A stretch of 64,000 nt of DNA, taken from Thermomicrobiaceae bacterium. Lineage in GTDB: Bacteria; Chloroflexota; Chloroflexia; Thermomicrobiales; Thermomicrobiaceae. The notes under the pieces were generated by a model. It saw only the letters and a list, made by a program, of their open reading frames with translations. It was not told the origin of the DNA and did no database searches. The translations under genes and the position numbers were made by a program. Below are positions 22,368 to 32,234 of this stretch, piece by piece (positions within the stretch are counted from its first letter, which is position 1; every line of letters begins with the position of its first letter). The DNA is taken from positions 1 through 64,000 of the forward strand of contig JADBJL010000076.1 of NCBI GenBank assembly GCA_014874455.1. The letters are read 5' to 3'.

Positions 22368-23786
22368 GTGTGTGACCGCTGCGCTGGCATCCGCTTCGGT
22401 ACCGACGGTTGGCGCGGCATCATCGCCGACGACTGCACTGTCGAGACGGTTCGCTGTGTCGGACGCGCCTACGCTGCGTTCCTGCGCGAGCAGCGACCGG
22501 AGCCTCACCCGCGTGTGGTGCTGGGCTTTGACCGGCGCTTCGCTTCGGATCTCTTTGCGGAAGCCCTGGCGGACGAGCTCGTCCGCGCCGGAGTCGACGT
22601 GTTCGCCTGCCGGGGGCCGGTGCCGACGCCGGCCGTGAGCTTCATGATCACGCAGTTGAGCGCCGATGGTGGCCTCGTGGTGACCGCCTCACACAATCCG
22701 GCGCGCTATAACGGCATTAAAGTCAAGACGGCGGCCGGTGCTTCGGCACCGCCGGAACTCTACCGGGCGCTCGAAGAGCGGATGGCACGGAGCGAGCCCG
22801 TGCAGCCGCTGCCTGTTCGGGGGGAGATCACGGAAGTAGGTGCACTGGAGGCATACCTGGAGCGGCTGCAGCGGGCGGTGTCGGTCGAGGCGGTGCACAA
22901 GGCGGGCTTTACCGTCATCGCCGACCCGCTCTACGGGGCAGCAGCCGGCCTGCTCCCCCAACTCCTGAACGGTGACCTGACGAGCTGCGTCGAGATCAAC
23001 AGCGCGCACAACCCACTCTTCCCCGGGATCAGCCAGCCAGAGCCGGTGGAGCGGAACCTCGGCAAACTCCAGCGGGCCGTCGTCGATGGGAGAGCGACCC
23101 TCGGCCTCGCCTTCGACGGTGACGGCGACCGGGTGGGGGTCGTCGACGAGCGAGGGAGGTACGTCAGCACGCAATACGTGTTCGCGCTGCTGGCCTACTA
23201 TCTGCTGGAGCTGCGCGGCGTGCGCGGGCCGATCGTCCGCTCGGTCAACGGCACAGCCATGCTGGATCGGCTCGCACTGCGGTACGGCGTTGCGGTCGTC
23301 GAGACGCCCAACGGCTTCCCCTACCTGGCCCGGGCAATGCAGGAACACAATGCCATCCTCGCTGGCGAGGAGAGCGGTAGCTTCGCTGTCAGCCTCCACC
23401 TGCCAGAGCGCGACGGGGTGCTCAGCGGGCTGCTGCTGCTCGACCTGATCCGACTGCGGAGACGCTCACTCTCACAGGTGCTCGAAGAGCTGCGGGGGAT
23501 CGTCGGAGACTGGGCTTACCGGCGACTCGATCTGCCGATGAGACCCGAGTGGCGAGAGGAGGTACGCGCCCGGTTGCAGGGAGAGCCGGGCCCTGCCAGC
23601 CTCGCGGGGCTGGCGGTCGTCGACGAGTCCCGGATCGATGGGGTAAAGCTGTATCTGGAGAACGGCGCGTGGGTGCTGGTTCGGCTGTCAGGCACCGAGC
23701 CGCTGCTCCGGGTGTATGTGGAAACTCCCGTGCCTGGCCAGGTCGATCGACTGCTGGCTGGGGCACGAGAGTGGCTCGGGCTCTAG
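22368..23786 (+). CDS. Phosphoglucomutase/phosphomannomutase family protein
   Basis: 472 residues, starting at a GTG 3 nt after the previous stop. It interconverts hexose 1- and 6-phosphates via a phosphoserine. The family's four signature regions are present: RFGTDGWRG at the N-terminus, the phosphoserine loop TASHNPARYNGIK, the metal loop AFDGDGDRVG and the sugar-specificity loop GEESGS, with RLSGTEPLLRVY as the phosphate-binding loop near the end. Whether it prefers glucose, mannose or glucosamine phosphates cannot be settled from sequence. Confidence 0.93.
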   Translation: MCDRCAGIRFGTDGWRGIIADDCTVETVRCVGRAYAAFLREQRPEPHPRVVLGFDRRFASDLFAEALADELVRAGVDVFACRGPVPTPAVSFMITQLSADGGLVVTASHNPARYNGIKVKTAAGASAPPELYRALEERMARSEPVQPLPVRGEITEVGALEAYLERLQRAVSVEAVHKAGFTVIADPLYGAAAGLLPQLLNGDLTSCVEINSAHNPLFPGISQPEPVERNLGKLQRAVVDGRATLGLAFDGDGDRVGVVDERGRYVSTQYVFALLAYYLLELRGVRGPIVRSVNGTAMLDRLALRYGVAVVETPNGFPYLARAMQEHNAILAGEESGSFAVSLHLPERDGVLSGLLLLDLIRLRRRSLSQVLEELRGIVGDWAYRRLDLPMRPEWREEVRARLQGEPGPASLAGLAVVDESRIDGVKLYLENGAWVLVRLSGTEPLLRVYVETPVPGQVDRLLAGAREWLGL

Positions 23787-23865
23787 TCGGGCGGCACAGC
23801 ACGCTCGTATCCTGAGGCCGTCGATGCGGCATGCTTGGCCGGGCGTGGTGGATGGAGTCGTGTTG

Positions 23866-24504
23866 ATGGGTAGCGAGCGCGAGCGAACGCCGGAGGAGAT
23901 CCTCCAAGACGTGGCAGCGCGGGTGCGTGTCTGCACCAGGTGCGAGCTCTACCGGAGTCGGACGCATGCGGTGCCGGGAGAAGGGAATGCCCGCGCCGAG
24001 GTGATGTTTATCGGCGAAGGGCCCGGGTGGCATGAAGACCGGCAGGGACGCCCCTTCGTCGGCCCGGCGGGGCAGTTCCTCAACGAGATGCTGGAGAAGA
24101 TCGGACTCAGGCGCGAGGACGTCTTCATCACGAACGTCGTGAAGTGCCGCCCACCGGGCAACCGGGATCCGCTCCCTGACGAGATCGCCGCCTGCGCACC
24201 GTATCTGGACGAGCAGATCGCGGCGATCCGGCCGCGGGTGATCGTGACGCTCGGCCGTTACTCGATGGCCCGCTGGTTCCCGTCGGAGAAGATCTCGCGT
24301 ATCCATGGTCAGCCTCGCCGGTTCGGCGAGTACGTCGTCGTGCCGATGTATCACCCGGCAGCCGCGCTGCACCAGCCTGCCCTCAAGTCGCTGGTCGAGC
24401 AGGACATGGCCAAGCTGCCTGCGATCCTGGAAGAGGCGCGCCGCAGCCAGCTCGCCCCCGAGGCGTCCGAGGAGTCGAAGCCGGAGCAGATGCGGTTGTT
24501 CTAG
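23866..24504 (+). CDS. udg: Family 4 uracil-DNA glycosylase with iron-sulfur cluster
   Basis: 212 residues from the ATG at 23866. An earlier in-frame ATG (23824) would add 14 residues. The enzyme removes uracil from deaminated DNA and is typical of thermophiles. The cluster cysteines are VCTRC near the N-terminus and the pair in KCRPPGNRDPLPDEIAAC. FIGEGPGWHEDRQGRPFVGPAG is the active-site motif, and VPMYHPAAAL carries the second catalytic motif. It sits between the phosphohexomutase and ftsK. Confidence 0.93.
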   Translation: MGSERERTPEEILQDVAARVRVCTRCELYRSRTHAVPGEGNARAEVMFIGEGPGWHEDRQGRPFVGPAGQFLNEMLEKIGLRREDVFITNVVKCRPPGNRDPLPDEIAACAPYLDEQIAAIRPRVIVTLGRYSMARWFPSEKISRIHGQPRRFGEYVVVPMYHPAAALHQPALKSLVEQDMAKLPAILEEARRSQLAPEASEESKPEQMRLF

Positions 24505-24552
24505 CGCCAGGCCCGTCGCTGGCTCGTCTGAAGCCGGCGACCGCCTCCACTG

Positions 24553-24561
24553 TGCTATACT
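24553..24561 (+). promoter_or_regulatory. Extended -10 promoter element for ftsK
   Basis: TGCTATACT is a good extended -10 hexamer (TGn TATACT) lying 43 bp before the chosen GTG of ftsK. No clear -35 is visible at 17 bp, as often seen with extended -10 promoters. The identical nonamer occurs in front of recR (26863-26871). Confidence 0.55.
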
Positions 24562-24604
24562 GCGTACGGACACAATGAACGTACACACGTTGGGAGAGCG
24601 CAGG

Positions 24605-26833
24605 GTGACTCGTTCGAGGAAGTCGCGGCGGCGGACGAGGGAGACGGTGGCTCGGGTCGATCCGCTGCCGCTGGCGGCACCGTTCAGGGCGGTCGGCAAG
24701 GTGCGGCGCTGGTTTCTGCCGATCGAGATTCCCCAGCACATCCTCCGCGAGGCCGTGGCGCTGCTGGTGCTCACCGTGGCGCTGCTGATGGCTGGGGCGC
24801 TGCTCGGGCTCGGCACCTCGTACGGCGCGATCGGCTGGCTCACGTCGGCTGTGCGCCAGCTCTTCGGCCGTGGCGCGGTGCTGATCCCGCTCTGGGGGCT
24901 GTGGGTGACGGGAGAGCTGCTCTTCTCCAGCCAGCCCGCTGCGAGCCGTCGGCGCGGACTGGGGCTAGCGCTCTACTCGTCGGCGGTGCTCGCCTTCCTC
25001 GATCTGCGCGGCGCTGTCCAGATCTCCGAGGCGGGTGGCTACATCGGTGCCGGCTTCAACGGCATCCTGCAGCTTATCGGTGGGCAGATCGGCGCCGGGT
25101 TGCTGGCCCTCGCGATCGGCTGTGTCGGTCTCGGTTTCGCGACCGGAGCCGAGCTGCTGGCGCTGCCGGCCCATTGGCGCGCTCTCCAGGAGGCACGGCA
25201 CGCCCGCCGAGCGGCGCCAGCGGCGTTGGACGCAGCCGAGCGGCGGCGCTCGCGGGAAGACGGCACGGTGGCTGCGACCACCCAGACGCAGGAGATCCGG
25301 CCGGTCATCACGCTACCCCAGGCAGGCGCGAAGGCCGAGAAGGCCGCTGGACGGGCAGGGCGTGGCCGCAAGCCGGCCGAGCATGCCCCTGTGCACGCGG
25401 CGCCGCAGGAGACCACCGAGCCATTGCCGGAGCCGGTCGCACCAGCGCCGCTTCCGGAGCTCGCCAAGCTCAAGCTGTACCAGACTGGAGCGCCAGATCC
25501 GGCCGAGCTGCACCGGAAGGCGGCCGTGATCCAGGAGACCCTGGCCAGCTTCAAGGTGGACGCCCGGGTGCGAGAGGTCTACCCCGGCCCGGCTGTGACG
25601 CTCTTCACGCTCGAGCCGGGGCCAGGCGTCAAGGTACGGCGCATCACCGAGTTGCAGAACGACCTGGCGCTGGCCCTCGCAGCCAAGGCGATCCGGATCG
25701 AGGCGCCGGTGCCGGGGATGGCGCGGGTCGGGATCGAGGTGCCGAACGAGACCATTCACACGGTGGGGTTGCGCGAGACGATCGAGTCGGCGGCCTTCCA
25801 GCGCTCGCGGGCCAACCTGCCTCTGGCGCTCGGGCGCGACGTGAACGGCCAGTATGTCGTGGCCGACCTCACCAAGATGCCGCACCTGCTGATCGCTGGC
25901 GCGACTGGATCCGGCAAATCGGTCTGCATCAACAGCATCATCGCGACCTTCCTGCTCACCCGCCGGCCGGAGGAGCTTCAGATGCTGTTGATCGACCCGA
26001 AGATGGTGGAACTGGCCGGATACGACGGTGTGCCCCATCTCAAGCGGCCGGTCGTGACCGACATGGGGCTGGTGGTTGGGGCGCTGCGCCGGGTGCTCCA
26101 GGAGATGGAGCGCCGCTACCAGCTCTTCTCGAAGCTCGGCGTGCGTAACCTGGACGGCTACCGGCTGCGCCGGGAGGAGGATCCCTCCCTGGAGCCGCTG
26201 CCATACCTCGTCGTCATCATCGACGAGCTGGCCGATCTGATGCTGACCACACCGGACGAAGTCGAGACGCTGCTCGTCCGTCTCGCCCAGATGGCTCGGG
26301 CCACGGGGATCCACCTGCTCATCGCCACGCAACGCCCCTCGGTGGACGTGCTGACCGGCCTCATCAAGGCCAACGTGCCCGCGCGCATCGCGTTCGCGGT
26401 CACTTCGCAGACCGACAGCCGGGTCATCCTCGACATGCCCGGCGCTGAGCGCTTGCTCGGCCGCGGCGACATGCTCTTCCTGCCGCCGGATGCGGCACGG
26501 CCGCAGCGGATCCAGGGCTCGTTCATCGATGACCGTGACCTGCAGTATCTGGTCGAGCACTGGCGAACGGTGATGCCCGATCCGCAGTACGATCCCGCCT
26601 GGCTCGACCTGGAGGACGTGGAGGCTGAGAGTGGCCGCGAGGATCCCCTGCTGGAGCAAGCGCGCCAGCTCGTGCGCCAGCAAGGCACGGCGTCGACCTC
26701 GATGCTGCAACGTCGGCTGCGGATCGGCTACAACCGCGCGGCACGCATCATGGAGCAGCTCGAGGCCGAAGGCATCGTTGGGCCGGGTGATGGGCCACGC
26801 GGCCGGCTCGTCTATCTCGCCGAGGACGACTGA
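24605..26833 (+). CDS. ftsK: FtsK/SpoIIIE-family DNA translocase
   Basis: 742 residues. It pumps chromosomal DNA through the division septum. The GTG at 24605 follows GGGAG. An ATG at 24575 lies within a few bases of the likely transcription start and has no ribosome site. An N-terminal basic stretch precedes about four membrane segments (~40-190), then a Pro/Ala/Glu-rich linker. The motor domain has a Walker A motif (GATGSGKS), VVIIDELADLM (Walker B), ATQRPSVDVLTG and FAVTSQTDSR. A C-terminal gamma winged-helix domain (STSMLQRRLRIGYNRAARIMEQLE) reads KOPS-type sites. Confidence 0.96.
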   Translation: MTRSRKSRRRTRETVARVDPLPLAAPFRAVGKVRRWFLPIEIPQHILREAVALLVLTVALLMAGALLGLGTSYGAIGWLTSAVRQLFGRGAVLIPLWGLWVTGELLFSSQPAASRRRGLGLALYSSAVLAFLDLRGAVQISEAGGYIGAGFNGILQLIGGQIGAGLLALAIGCVGLGFATGAELLALPAHWRALQEARHARRAAPAALDAAERRRSREDGTVAATTQTQEIRPVITLPQAGAKAEKAAGRAGRGRKPAEHAPVHAAPQETTEPLPEPVAPAPLPELAKLKLYQTGAPDPAELHRKAAVIQETLASFKVDARVREVYPGPAVTLFTLEPGPGVKVRRITELQNDLALALAAKAIRIEAPVPGMARVGIEVPNETIHTVGLRETIESAAFQRSRANLPLALGRDVNGQYVVADLTKMPHLLIAGATGSGKSVCINSIIATFLLTRRPEELQMLLIDPKMVELAGYDGVPHLKRPVVTDMGLVVGALRRVLQEMERRYQLFSKLGVRNLDGYRLRREEDPSLEPLPYLVVIIDELADLMLTTPDEVETLLVRLAQMARATGIHLLIATQRPSVDVLTGLIKANVPARIAFAVTSQTDSRVILDMPGAERLLGRGDMLFLPPDAARPQRIQGSFIDDRDLQYLVEHWRTVMPDPQYDPAWLDLEDVEAESGREDPLLEQARQLVRQQGTASTSMLQRRLRIGYNRAARIMEQLEAEGIVGPGDGPRGRLVYLAEDD

Positions 26834-26862
26834 GTGCGGAAATCTCTAAGATGTCAAGCGTT

Positions 26863-26871
26863 TGCTATACT
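26863..26871 (+). promoter_or_regulatory. Extended -10 promoter element for recR
   Basis: TGCTATACT, an extended -10 box, sits 35 bp before the GTG of recR in the gap after ftsK. It is the same nonamer as in front of ftsK, and no convincing -35 is seen. It suggests that recR and the genes behind it have their own promoter. Confidence 0.55.
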
Positions 26872-26906
26872 CAAAGGTGTGAGTTCGTGGCGTAGGTGCC
26901 ATCGAG

Positions 26907-27518
26907 GTGGACGTGCGGCCAAGAGTCACAGTCGAGCCGGTGGCCCGGCTCATCGATGAGTTCGCCAAGCTGCCGGGCATTGGGCCGAAGACGGCGTCAC
27001 GCCTAGCGTACTTCATCCTGCGCAGCCCTCGTGAGGAGGCGATCGCGCTGGCGCACGCGATCCTCGAGGTGAAAGAGCGCGTCAGCCTCTGCTCGGTGTG
27101 TTTCAACATCACCGACGTGGATCCGTGTCTCATTTGCCAGGACGAACAGCGGGATCGGCGGACGATCTGCGTGGTCGAGGATCCGCTGGACGTGCTCGCG
27201 CTCGAGCGCACTGGCGAGTATCACGGTCTGTATCACGTCCTGCACGGGGCGATCTCGCCGGTCGATGGCATCGGGCCCGATCGGTTGCGGATTCGGGAGC
27301 TGGTCACCCGGGTGCAGGCCGAGCGGCCCGATGAGGTCATTCTGGCGATGAACCCGAACATCGAGGGAGATGCGACGGCGATGTACATCGCCCGGCAGCT
27401 CCTGCCCCTCGGCGTGACGGTGACGCGCCCGGCAAGCGGGTTACCGGTCGGGGGGGATCTGGAGTATGCCGATGAAGTGACCTTGGGACGGGCTCTGGCC
27501 GGGCGGCGCGTGCTGTAA
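26907..27518 (+). CDS. recR: Recombination protein RecR
   Basis: 203 residues. RecR acts with RecO and RecF to load RecA at gaps; recO is also in this window (33913). An N-terminal helix-hairpin-helix ([16 protein letters not shown]) is followed by a four-cysteine zinc motif ([16 protein letters not shown]), then a Toprim domain ([31 protein letters not shown]), and the C-terminal [20 protein letters not shown] block. The length is standard. The start is GTG, and a second in-frame GTG lies two codons later. Confidence 0.97.
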   Translation: MDVRPRVTVEPVARLIDEFAKLPGIGPKTASRLAYFILRSPREEAIALAHAILEVKERVSLCSVCFNITDVDPCLICQDEQRDRRTICVVEDPLDVLALERTGEYHGLYHVLHGAISPVDGIGPDRLRIRELVTRVQAERPDEVILAMNPNIEGDATAMYIARQLLPLGVTVTRPASGLPVGGDLEYADEVTLGRALAGRRVL

Positions 27519-27547
27519 CCGCCGCGTGGTCACCGAGGAGTACGGCG

Positions 27548-28618
27548 ATGCGTCCCTGGTGGTATCGTCGACAGCAGCCATCGCCAGACAGGCCTGGCAG
27601 GGAATCGCTGCTGCTCCGCCCGTTTGCGCTGTGGCATGCGCCAGACCTCCGCCAGTTGGCGCGAGGCCAGGATATCCTCGGTCTGCCGTTCGAGCTTGGG
27701 CCACCGCTCCAGCGCGCGGCGCTCATCGGCTTGCTTGCGCGGCGTCAGTCGAGCCGGCTGTTCACCTCGCGAGACCGCGAGGCGGGTGCCAGCCTCGTCC
27801 AGGTGATCCAGGAGCCAGGTCCAGATCACTGGCTGATCACGCGGCTCATCGTCTCTGGAGCCTCTCCTGGGCCCGACCCGGCGGCGCATTGCCAGGCGAT
27901 CCTGGAAGAGGTCGTCCGCGTTGCCGGGAGCTATGGGATCAAGCGCGTGCACGCACTGCTGCCGCCGTCCGGCCCGGTGAACGAGGTATTCCAGCGTGCC
28001 GGCTTTCAGCCCTTCCGCCCGTTGACGGTCATGCGCGCGGAACGCCTGCACGCGGGCACACCGGTCGACAGCCGCGTGCGCGCGCAGTCGAGCCACGATG
28101 CGTGGTCGGTTATGCGGCTGTACGAGCGCGTCACCCCGCGCCCGGTGCAATACGCCGAGACGCGCACGCGCGCGTCCTGGCAACCGGGCCACCGCGCGGG
28201 CTGGCGGGTCAGAGGCTTCTTGATCCGCGACCACGAGCAGACGCTGGCGTATTGCCAGGTGCGCTCGCGCGGTTCACGCCATGTGCTGGAAGTGCTGGTC
28301 GATCCGCAGGTGATCGACCTGGTGCCTGGCCTGGTTGCGAGCGCACTGGCGAGCAGCGGGGTACGGGAAGGCGATGAGGTCTGGGCGCTGGTGCCCGACG
28401 ATATGGCCGGACTGCGCGGGCAACTGGAATCGCTCGAGTTCCGGGCCGTCGAGGCACGGGTCTGGGCGGCCCGTTACACAGCCCAGCGAGTGCGTGCCCG
28501 CGTGCTGAAGCACGCCCGAGCGCTCCGCGACCTGCAGGAGGCGGTGGCCGCGGGAGTGCCCGTCTATTCGCAGCTCCGGCGGGAATCGCCGCCACTGGTC
28601 GAACTCACGACGGACTAA
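27548..28618 (+). CDS. Uncharacterised protein with tandem GNAT-like architecture
   Basis: 356 residues, ATG 29 nt after recR. I do not recognise a named family. The first half contains a stretch like a GNAT core (HWLITRLIVS, then AILEEVVRVAGSYGIKRVHALLPPSGPVNEVFQRAGFQPF), where GFQPF resembles the end of acetyltransferase domains. The second half (~185-320) has a similar strand-helix order ending GQLESLEFRAVE. The Q/RxxGxG acetyl-CoA loop is not clear in either half, so activity is uncertain. It is co-directional with recR and the R3H-type ATPase. Confidence 0.6.
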   Translation: MRPWWYRRQQPSPDRPGRESLLLRPFALWHAPDLRQLARGQDILGLPFELGPPLQRAALIGLLARRQSSRLFTSRDREAGASLVQVIQEPGPDHWLITRLIVSGASPGPDPAAHCQAILEEVVRVAGSYGIKRVHALLPPSGPVNEVFQRAGFQPFRPLTVMRAERLHAGTPVDSRVRAQSSHDAWSVMRLYERVTPRPVQYAETRTRASWQPGHRAGWRVRGFLIRDHEQTLAYCQVRSRGSRHVLEVLVDPQVIDLVPGLVASALASSGVREGDEVWALVPDDMAGLRGQLESLEFRAVEARVWAARYTAQRVRARVLKHARALRDLQEAVAAGVPVYSQLRRESPPLVELTTD

Positions 28619-28633
28619 CGGAGTAGTGCTGCA

Positions 28634-30370
28634 TTGATTATGAAGATGACGCAGAGCTTGCCGCAAGAGACACTCTTTGCCCCAGAGCAAACGATCACGG
28701 ACAACCTGGAAGACCTGCTGGCCGTCTTGCCACCCGACATCGTCGAAGCGTTAGAGGAGTTCAACCAGCCGGAACACCGCAGCAAGCTGCTCGAGGTCGT
28801 CCTCGACCTCGGTCGCCGGCCCGAGGCACGCTTCGAGGATCGCGAGGTCTACCTGGCGGAGCGTGAGGTGACCCGGGAGGATATCGCATACGTTGCCGCG
28901 CGGATCGGCCGCTTCGGTGACGACAACCGGGCGGGTATCGAGCGCACCTTGCACCGGATCTCGGCCATCCGCAGTCGCTCCGGTGACATCGTCGGCCTCA
29001 CGTGCCGCATCGGGAGAGCGGTCTACGGTACGGTCGGCATCATCCGGGATCTGATCGAGACGGGGGAGAGTATCCTGCTGCTCGGCAGACCTGGTGTGGG
29101 CAAGACCACGATGCTGCGCGAGACGGCTCGGGTGCTGGCCGACGACTTGCGCAAGCGCGTGGTGATCGTCGATACCAGCAACGAGATCGCTGGTGACGGC
29201 GATATCCCTCACCCGGCGATCGGCCGGGCGCGCCGGATGCAGGTTCCGACCCCGACGCTCCAGCATGCGGTGATGATCGAGGCGGTGGAGAACCACATGC
29301 CCGAGGTCATCGTCATCGACGAGATCGGCACAGAGCTGGAAGCGGCAGCGGCACGCACCATCGCCGAGCGCGGCGTGCAGCTCATCGGCACGGCGCACGG
29401 CAACACGCTCGAGAACATCATGATGAACCCGACGCTCTCCGACCTGATCGGCGGCATCCAGTCGGTCACGTTGAGCGACGAAGAGGCGCGACGACGGGGG
29501 ACACAGAAGTCGATCCTGGAGCGCAAGGCGCCGCCGACCTTCGGTGTCCTAGTGGAGATCCAGTCGCGGAACCGTGTCGCGATCCACCGTGACGTGGCGG
29601 CCAGTGTCGATGCGATCCTCCGCGGGTTGCCGCTGCGTGTCGAGATCCGCGAGCGTCATCCTGACGGCACCGTCTCGATCCACTACGAGGAGCTCCAGGG
29701 CAGGGAGCGGCCGAGCGAACGAGCGCTCCCGCCGGGCCCGCGGCGTACCTACCAGCGCGGTGTCCCCTTCGAGGCTCCACGAGCAGTGCGGCAGGCTCCG
29801 GTTCGCCCGCTCCAGCCCGGCGAGGCGGCCAGCCTGCCCGAGGCGGGCCGGAAGACACTGCGTATCTTCCCCTTCGGGGTCAGTCGCAACCGGCTCGAGC
29901 AGGTGATCGGCCAGCTCATGGTACCGGCAGTGCTCGTCCGCTCGTTGGACGAGGCAGATGCCGTCGTGACGCTGAAGAACTACTATCGCAAGCGGCCACA
30001 GATGCTGCGCGACGCGGAGAGCCGGGGGATTCCGGTCTACGTGTTGCGCAGCAACACTGCGGTGCAGATGGCGAATCTCTTCCGCTCGCTGTTCCCGGAG
30101 CGGTTTGCGGCCGAACCGCTGGAGCAGGCCGACGACGGTGTGTTCGAAGCCGACATCGGCACGGTGCCGGAGGATCAAGTGGCTGCCGCGATGTACGAGG
30201 CGGAAGCGGCCATCCACGATGTCCTGAGCGGCGCATCGCGGGTCGAGCTGCGGCCGCAGGTCTCCTGGATCCGTCGGCTCCAGCACCAGCTCGCGGAGCG
30301 GTACAATCTGGGCTCGCGCAGCCGGGGGCGCGAGCCGTACCGGCGCGTCGAAATCTACCGCGAGGACTGA
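28634..30370 (+). CDS. R3H-type/SpoIIIAA-like AAA ATPase (Ycf45-like)
   Basis: 578 residues. A TTG at 28634 sits 10 nt behind CGGAG, and ATGs at 28640 and 28646 are alternatives. The ATPase core (about 95-350) has Walker A ([11 protein letters not shown]), [31 protein letters not shown] (Walker B) and [20 protein letters not shown]. These are the features of the cyanobacterial Ycf45 / stage III sporulation AA-like family. The C-terminal part ([17 protein letters not shown] onward) may bind single-stranded nucleic acid. Its biological role is unknown. It ends 4 nt before tmk, so it is probably in the same operon. Confidence 0.85.
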   Translation: MIMKMTQSLPQETLFAPEQTITDNLEDLLAVLPPDIVEALEEFNQPEHRSKLLEVVLDLGRRPEARFEDREVYLAEREVTREDIAYVAARIGRFGDDNRAGIERTLHRISAIRSRSGDIVGLTCRIGRAVYGTVGIIRDLIETGESILLLGRPGVGKTTMLRETARVLADDLRKRVVIVDTSNEIAGDGDIPHPAIGRARRMQVPTPTLQHAVMIEAVENHMPEVIVIDEIGTELEAAAARTIAERGVQLIGTAHGNTLENIMMNPTLSDLIGGIQSVTLSDEEARRRGTQKSILERKAPPTFGVLVEIQSRNRVAIHRDVAASVDAILRGLPLRVEIRERHPDGTVSIHYEELQGRERPSERALPPGPRRTYQRGVPFEAPRAVRQAPVRPLQPGEAASLPEAGRKTLRIFPFGVSRNRLEQVIGQLMVPAVLVRSLDEADAVVTLKNYYRKRPQMLRDAESRGIPVYVLRSNTAVQMANLFRSLFPERFAAEPLEQADDGVFEADIGTVPEDQVAAAMYEAEAAIHDVLSGASRVELRPQVSWIRRLQHQLAERYNLGSRSRGREPYRRVEIYRED

Positions 30371-30374
30371 GGCC

Positions 30375-31013
30375 ATGAGCCTCTTCGTCACGTTCGAAGG
30401 GCCCGAAGGGAGCGGGAAGACAACCCAGAGCCGCCGGCTGCACCAGCGCTTGATCGCGCTCGGCTACGATGCAGTGCTGACTCGTGAACCTGGAGGGACG
30501 CCGCTCGGCGAGGCGATACGGGAGTGGCTTCTTGTCCTTGCGAACGACGGGATAGTGCCAGAGAGCGAAGCCCTCCTCCACACCGCCGCGCGAGCCGAGC
30601 ACGTGGCGAGCGTCATTCGACCGGCGCTGGCTCGCGGGGCGGTCGTCGTCTGCGACCGCTACGCCGACTCGACGCTCGCCTACCAAGGCGGGGGGCGAGG
30701 ACTCGAGGAGAGCGCGCTGCGCTCGCTACAGGACTTCGCGACCCGGGGGTTGTGGCCCGATCTCACGATCCTGATCGACGTGCCGGTCGAGGTCGGGTTG
30801 GCCCGGCGCCGGGAGTCCGGTGAGGCGTTGACGCGCCTGGATCGGGAGGCGCTGGAGTTCCACCAGCGTGTGCGTGCCTGGTACTGGCAGGCGGCACAGC
30901 GAGAGCCGAGGCGTTGGCACGTGGTCGATGGCCTGGCACCAGTGGACGAGGTCGCGCGACAGGTTTGGGACGCGGTCGCCTCCCGGCTGCCGCGCGTGGA
31001 GCATGTTCGATAA
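30375..31013 (+). CDS. tmk: Thymidylate kinase
   Basis: 212 residues. It phosphorylates dTMP to dTDP. The P-loop GPEGSGKTT lies at residues 9-17, followed by TREPGGTPLGEAIR, the CDRYADSTLAYQ motif (DRY) and the lid region (LARRRESGEALTRLDRE). It begins 4 nt after the ATPase gene and ends 12 nt before the c-di-AMP receptor gene. The tmk-then-receptor order is also known from Firmicutes. Confidence 0.97.
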   Translation: MSLFVTFEGPEGSGKTTQSRRLHQRLIALGYDAVLTREPGGTPLGEAIREWLLVLANDGIVPESEALLHTAARAEHVASVIRPALARGAVVVCDRYADSTLAYQGGGRGLEESALRSLQDFATRGLWPDLTILIDVPVEVGLARRRESGEALTRLDREALEFHQRVRAWYWQAAQREPRRWHVVDGLAPVDEVARQVWDAVASRLPRVEHVR

Positions 31014-31025
31014 GGTGTCGCGACG

Positions 31026-31358
31026 ATGAAATTGGTGATCGCCGTGGTGCAGGGGAAAGACGCGGAGAACCTGATGGCGGCGCTGCGCACGGCAGGCTAC
31101 CGCGCCACGCAGATCAACAGCGCCGGTGGCTTCCTGCGCGAGCAGAACGTGACCGTGTTACTGGGCGTCGAGGACGCCCAGGTGCCCGACGTGCTGCGCA
31201 TTATCAAGGCGAACTGCTATACCAGAACACAGTACGTGAACCCGCTCCTGCCGATTGTCGAGTCGGGCGAGTTCTACGTGCCGAACCCGATTGAGGTTCA
31301 AGTGGGCGGGGCGAACGTGTTTGTCATCCCGGTGGAGCGCTATGAGCGACTTCCCTGA
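31026..31358 (+). CDS. darA: PII-like cyclic-di-AMP receptor (DarA/PstA family)
   Basis: 110 residues. MKLVIAVVQGKDAENLMAALRTAGYRATQINSAGGFLR carries the N-terminal strand, helix and signature GGFLR of the DUF970/PstA family, which binds c-di-AMP as a PII-like trimer. The length fits the family exactly. In Bacillus the homologue yaaQ also lies directly behind tmk, which supports the call. It implies that this organism uses c-di-AMP signalling; the downstream target is unknown. Confidence 0.9.
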   Translation: MKLVIAVVQGKDAENLMAALRTAGYRATQINSAGGFLREQNVTVLLGVEDAQVPDVLRIIKANCYTRTQYVNPLLPIVESGEFYVPNPIEVQVGGANVFVIPVERYERLP

Positions 31359-31400
31359 CGGCGCTGCGCGCAGGCCGGGAGCATCGTAGGAGGGCTGTCG

Positions 31401-32102
31401 GTGGAAGCGATTCTCGCCCGCATCGTCCACCTGACTATCGCCATTGGCGGCGCGTATTTCCTCGCGCTGTGGTTCGCGCTGGTCGTCTGGACGTTCCGCG
31501 ACATTCAGGAGCGTAGCCGGAGCGTGATCGCGCAGATCTTCTCTACGCTCGTCGTGGTGCTCTTCTCGGTACCTGGCGTGTTGCTCTACCTGCTCCTCCG
31601 CCCGCGAGAGACGCTCGAGGAAGCCTTCGAACGCTCGCTGCAAGAGGAGTACCTACTCCAGGACATGGAAGGCTTCGGGCTGTGCCCGGAGTGCCGGCAA
31701 CTGGTGGCCGACGATTTCCTTTACTGCCCGTCTTGCCGCACGCAACTACGGCTGCCCTGCGCCGAGTGCGGTCGGGCGGTGGATGTCCGCTGGGCGATCT
31801 GCCCCTACTGTGGCACCGAACAGCACGCCGAAGAGCCACTGGCAGCGCCAGCTCAGGGCTGGGCGCTGCCCGATCTCGGCCGGCTGACTCAGGGCATCCG
31901 CCGGAGCGCGGCAGCCGGCAGCCTCGCGGACGATGCCGCTGCCGGGCCACAGCTCGTGCCGACTATCCGGGCCGGTCGCTCGAGTGCGAAGTCGCCGCAG
32001 CATCTGGACGGGGCACGCCCGGGTCAGATCGAGGCGCCCTCCTTGTCGGGGACGGAGGCTGCTGAGGACACCAGCGAGATCTCACCTCCTCACCGGCGGT
32101 GA
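31401..32102 (+). CDS. Membrane protein with double zinc ribbon
   Basis: 233 residues from a GTG preceded by GGAGGG. Two membrane segments (about 7-30 and 44-66) are followed by a short helix rich in Glu. Two zinc-ribbon units come next: CPECRQLV...CPSCRTQL, then CAECGRAV...CPYCGTEQ. The last ~90 residues are low-complexity and probably disordered. It follows the c-di-AMP receptor on the same strand. The function is unknown; such proteins may bring partners to the membrane. Confidence 0.8.
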   Translation: MEAILARIVHLTIAIGGAYFLALWFALVVWTFRDIQERSRSVIAQIFSTLVVVLFSVPGVLLYLLLRPRETLEEAFERSLQEEYLLQDMEGFGLCPECRQLVADDFLYCPSCRTQLRLPCAECGRAVDVRWAICPYCGTEQHAEEPLAAPAQGWALPDLGRLTQGIRRSAAAGSLADDAAAGPQLVPTIRAGRSSAKSPQHLDGARPGQIEAPSLSGTEAAEDTSEISPPHRR

Positions 32103-32234
32103 CCGCGCTCACCTGATCGAGCGTGGTCTCTTCGTCGCTCGCCTCGCTGCATTGCGCACCATGGACGTGTTGCTGCCTGCGGTCTGGGTCTGGAGGCTCT
32201 GAGACCGAGGCGGCTAGCAGGCGCCGGATGCCGG

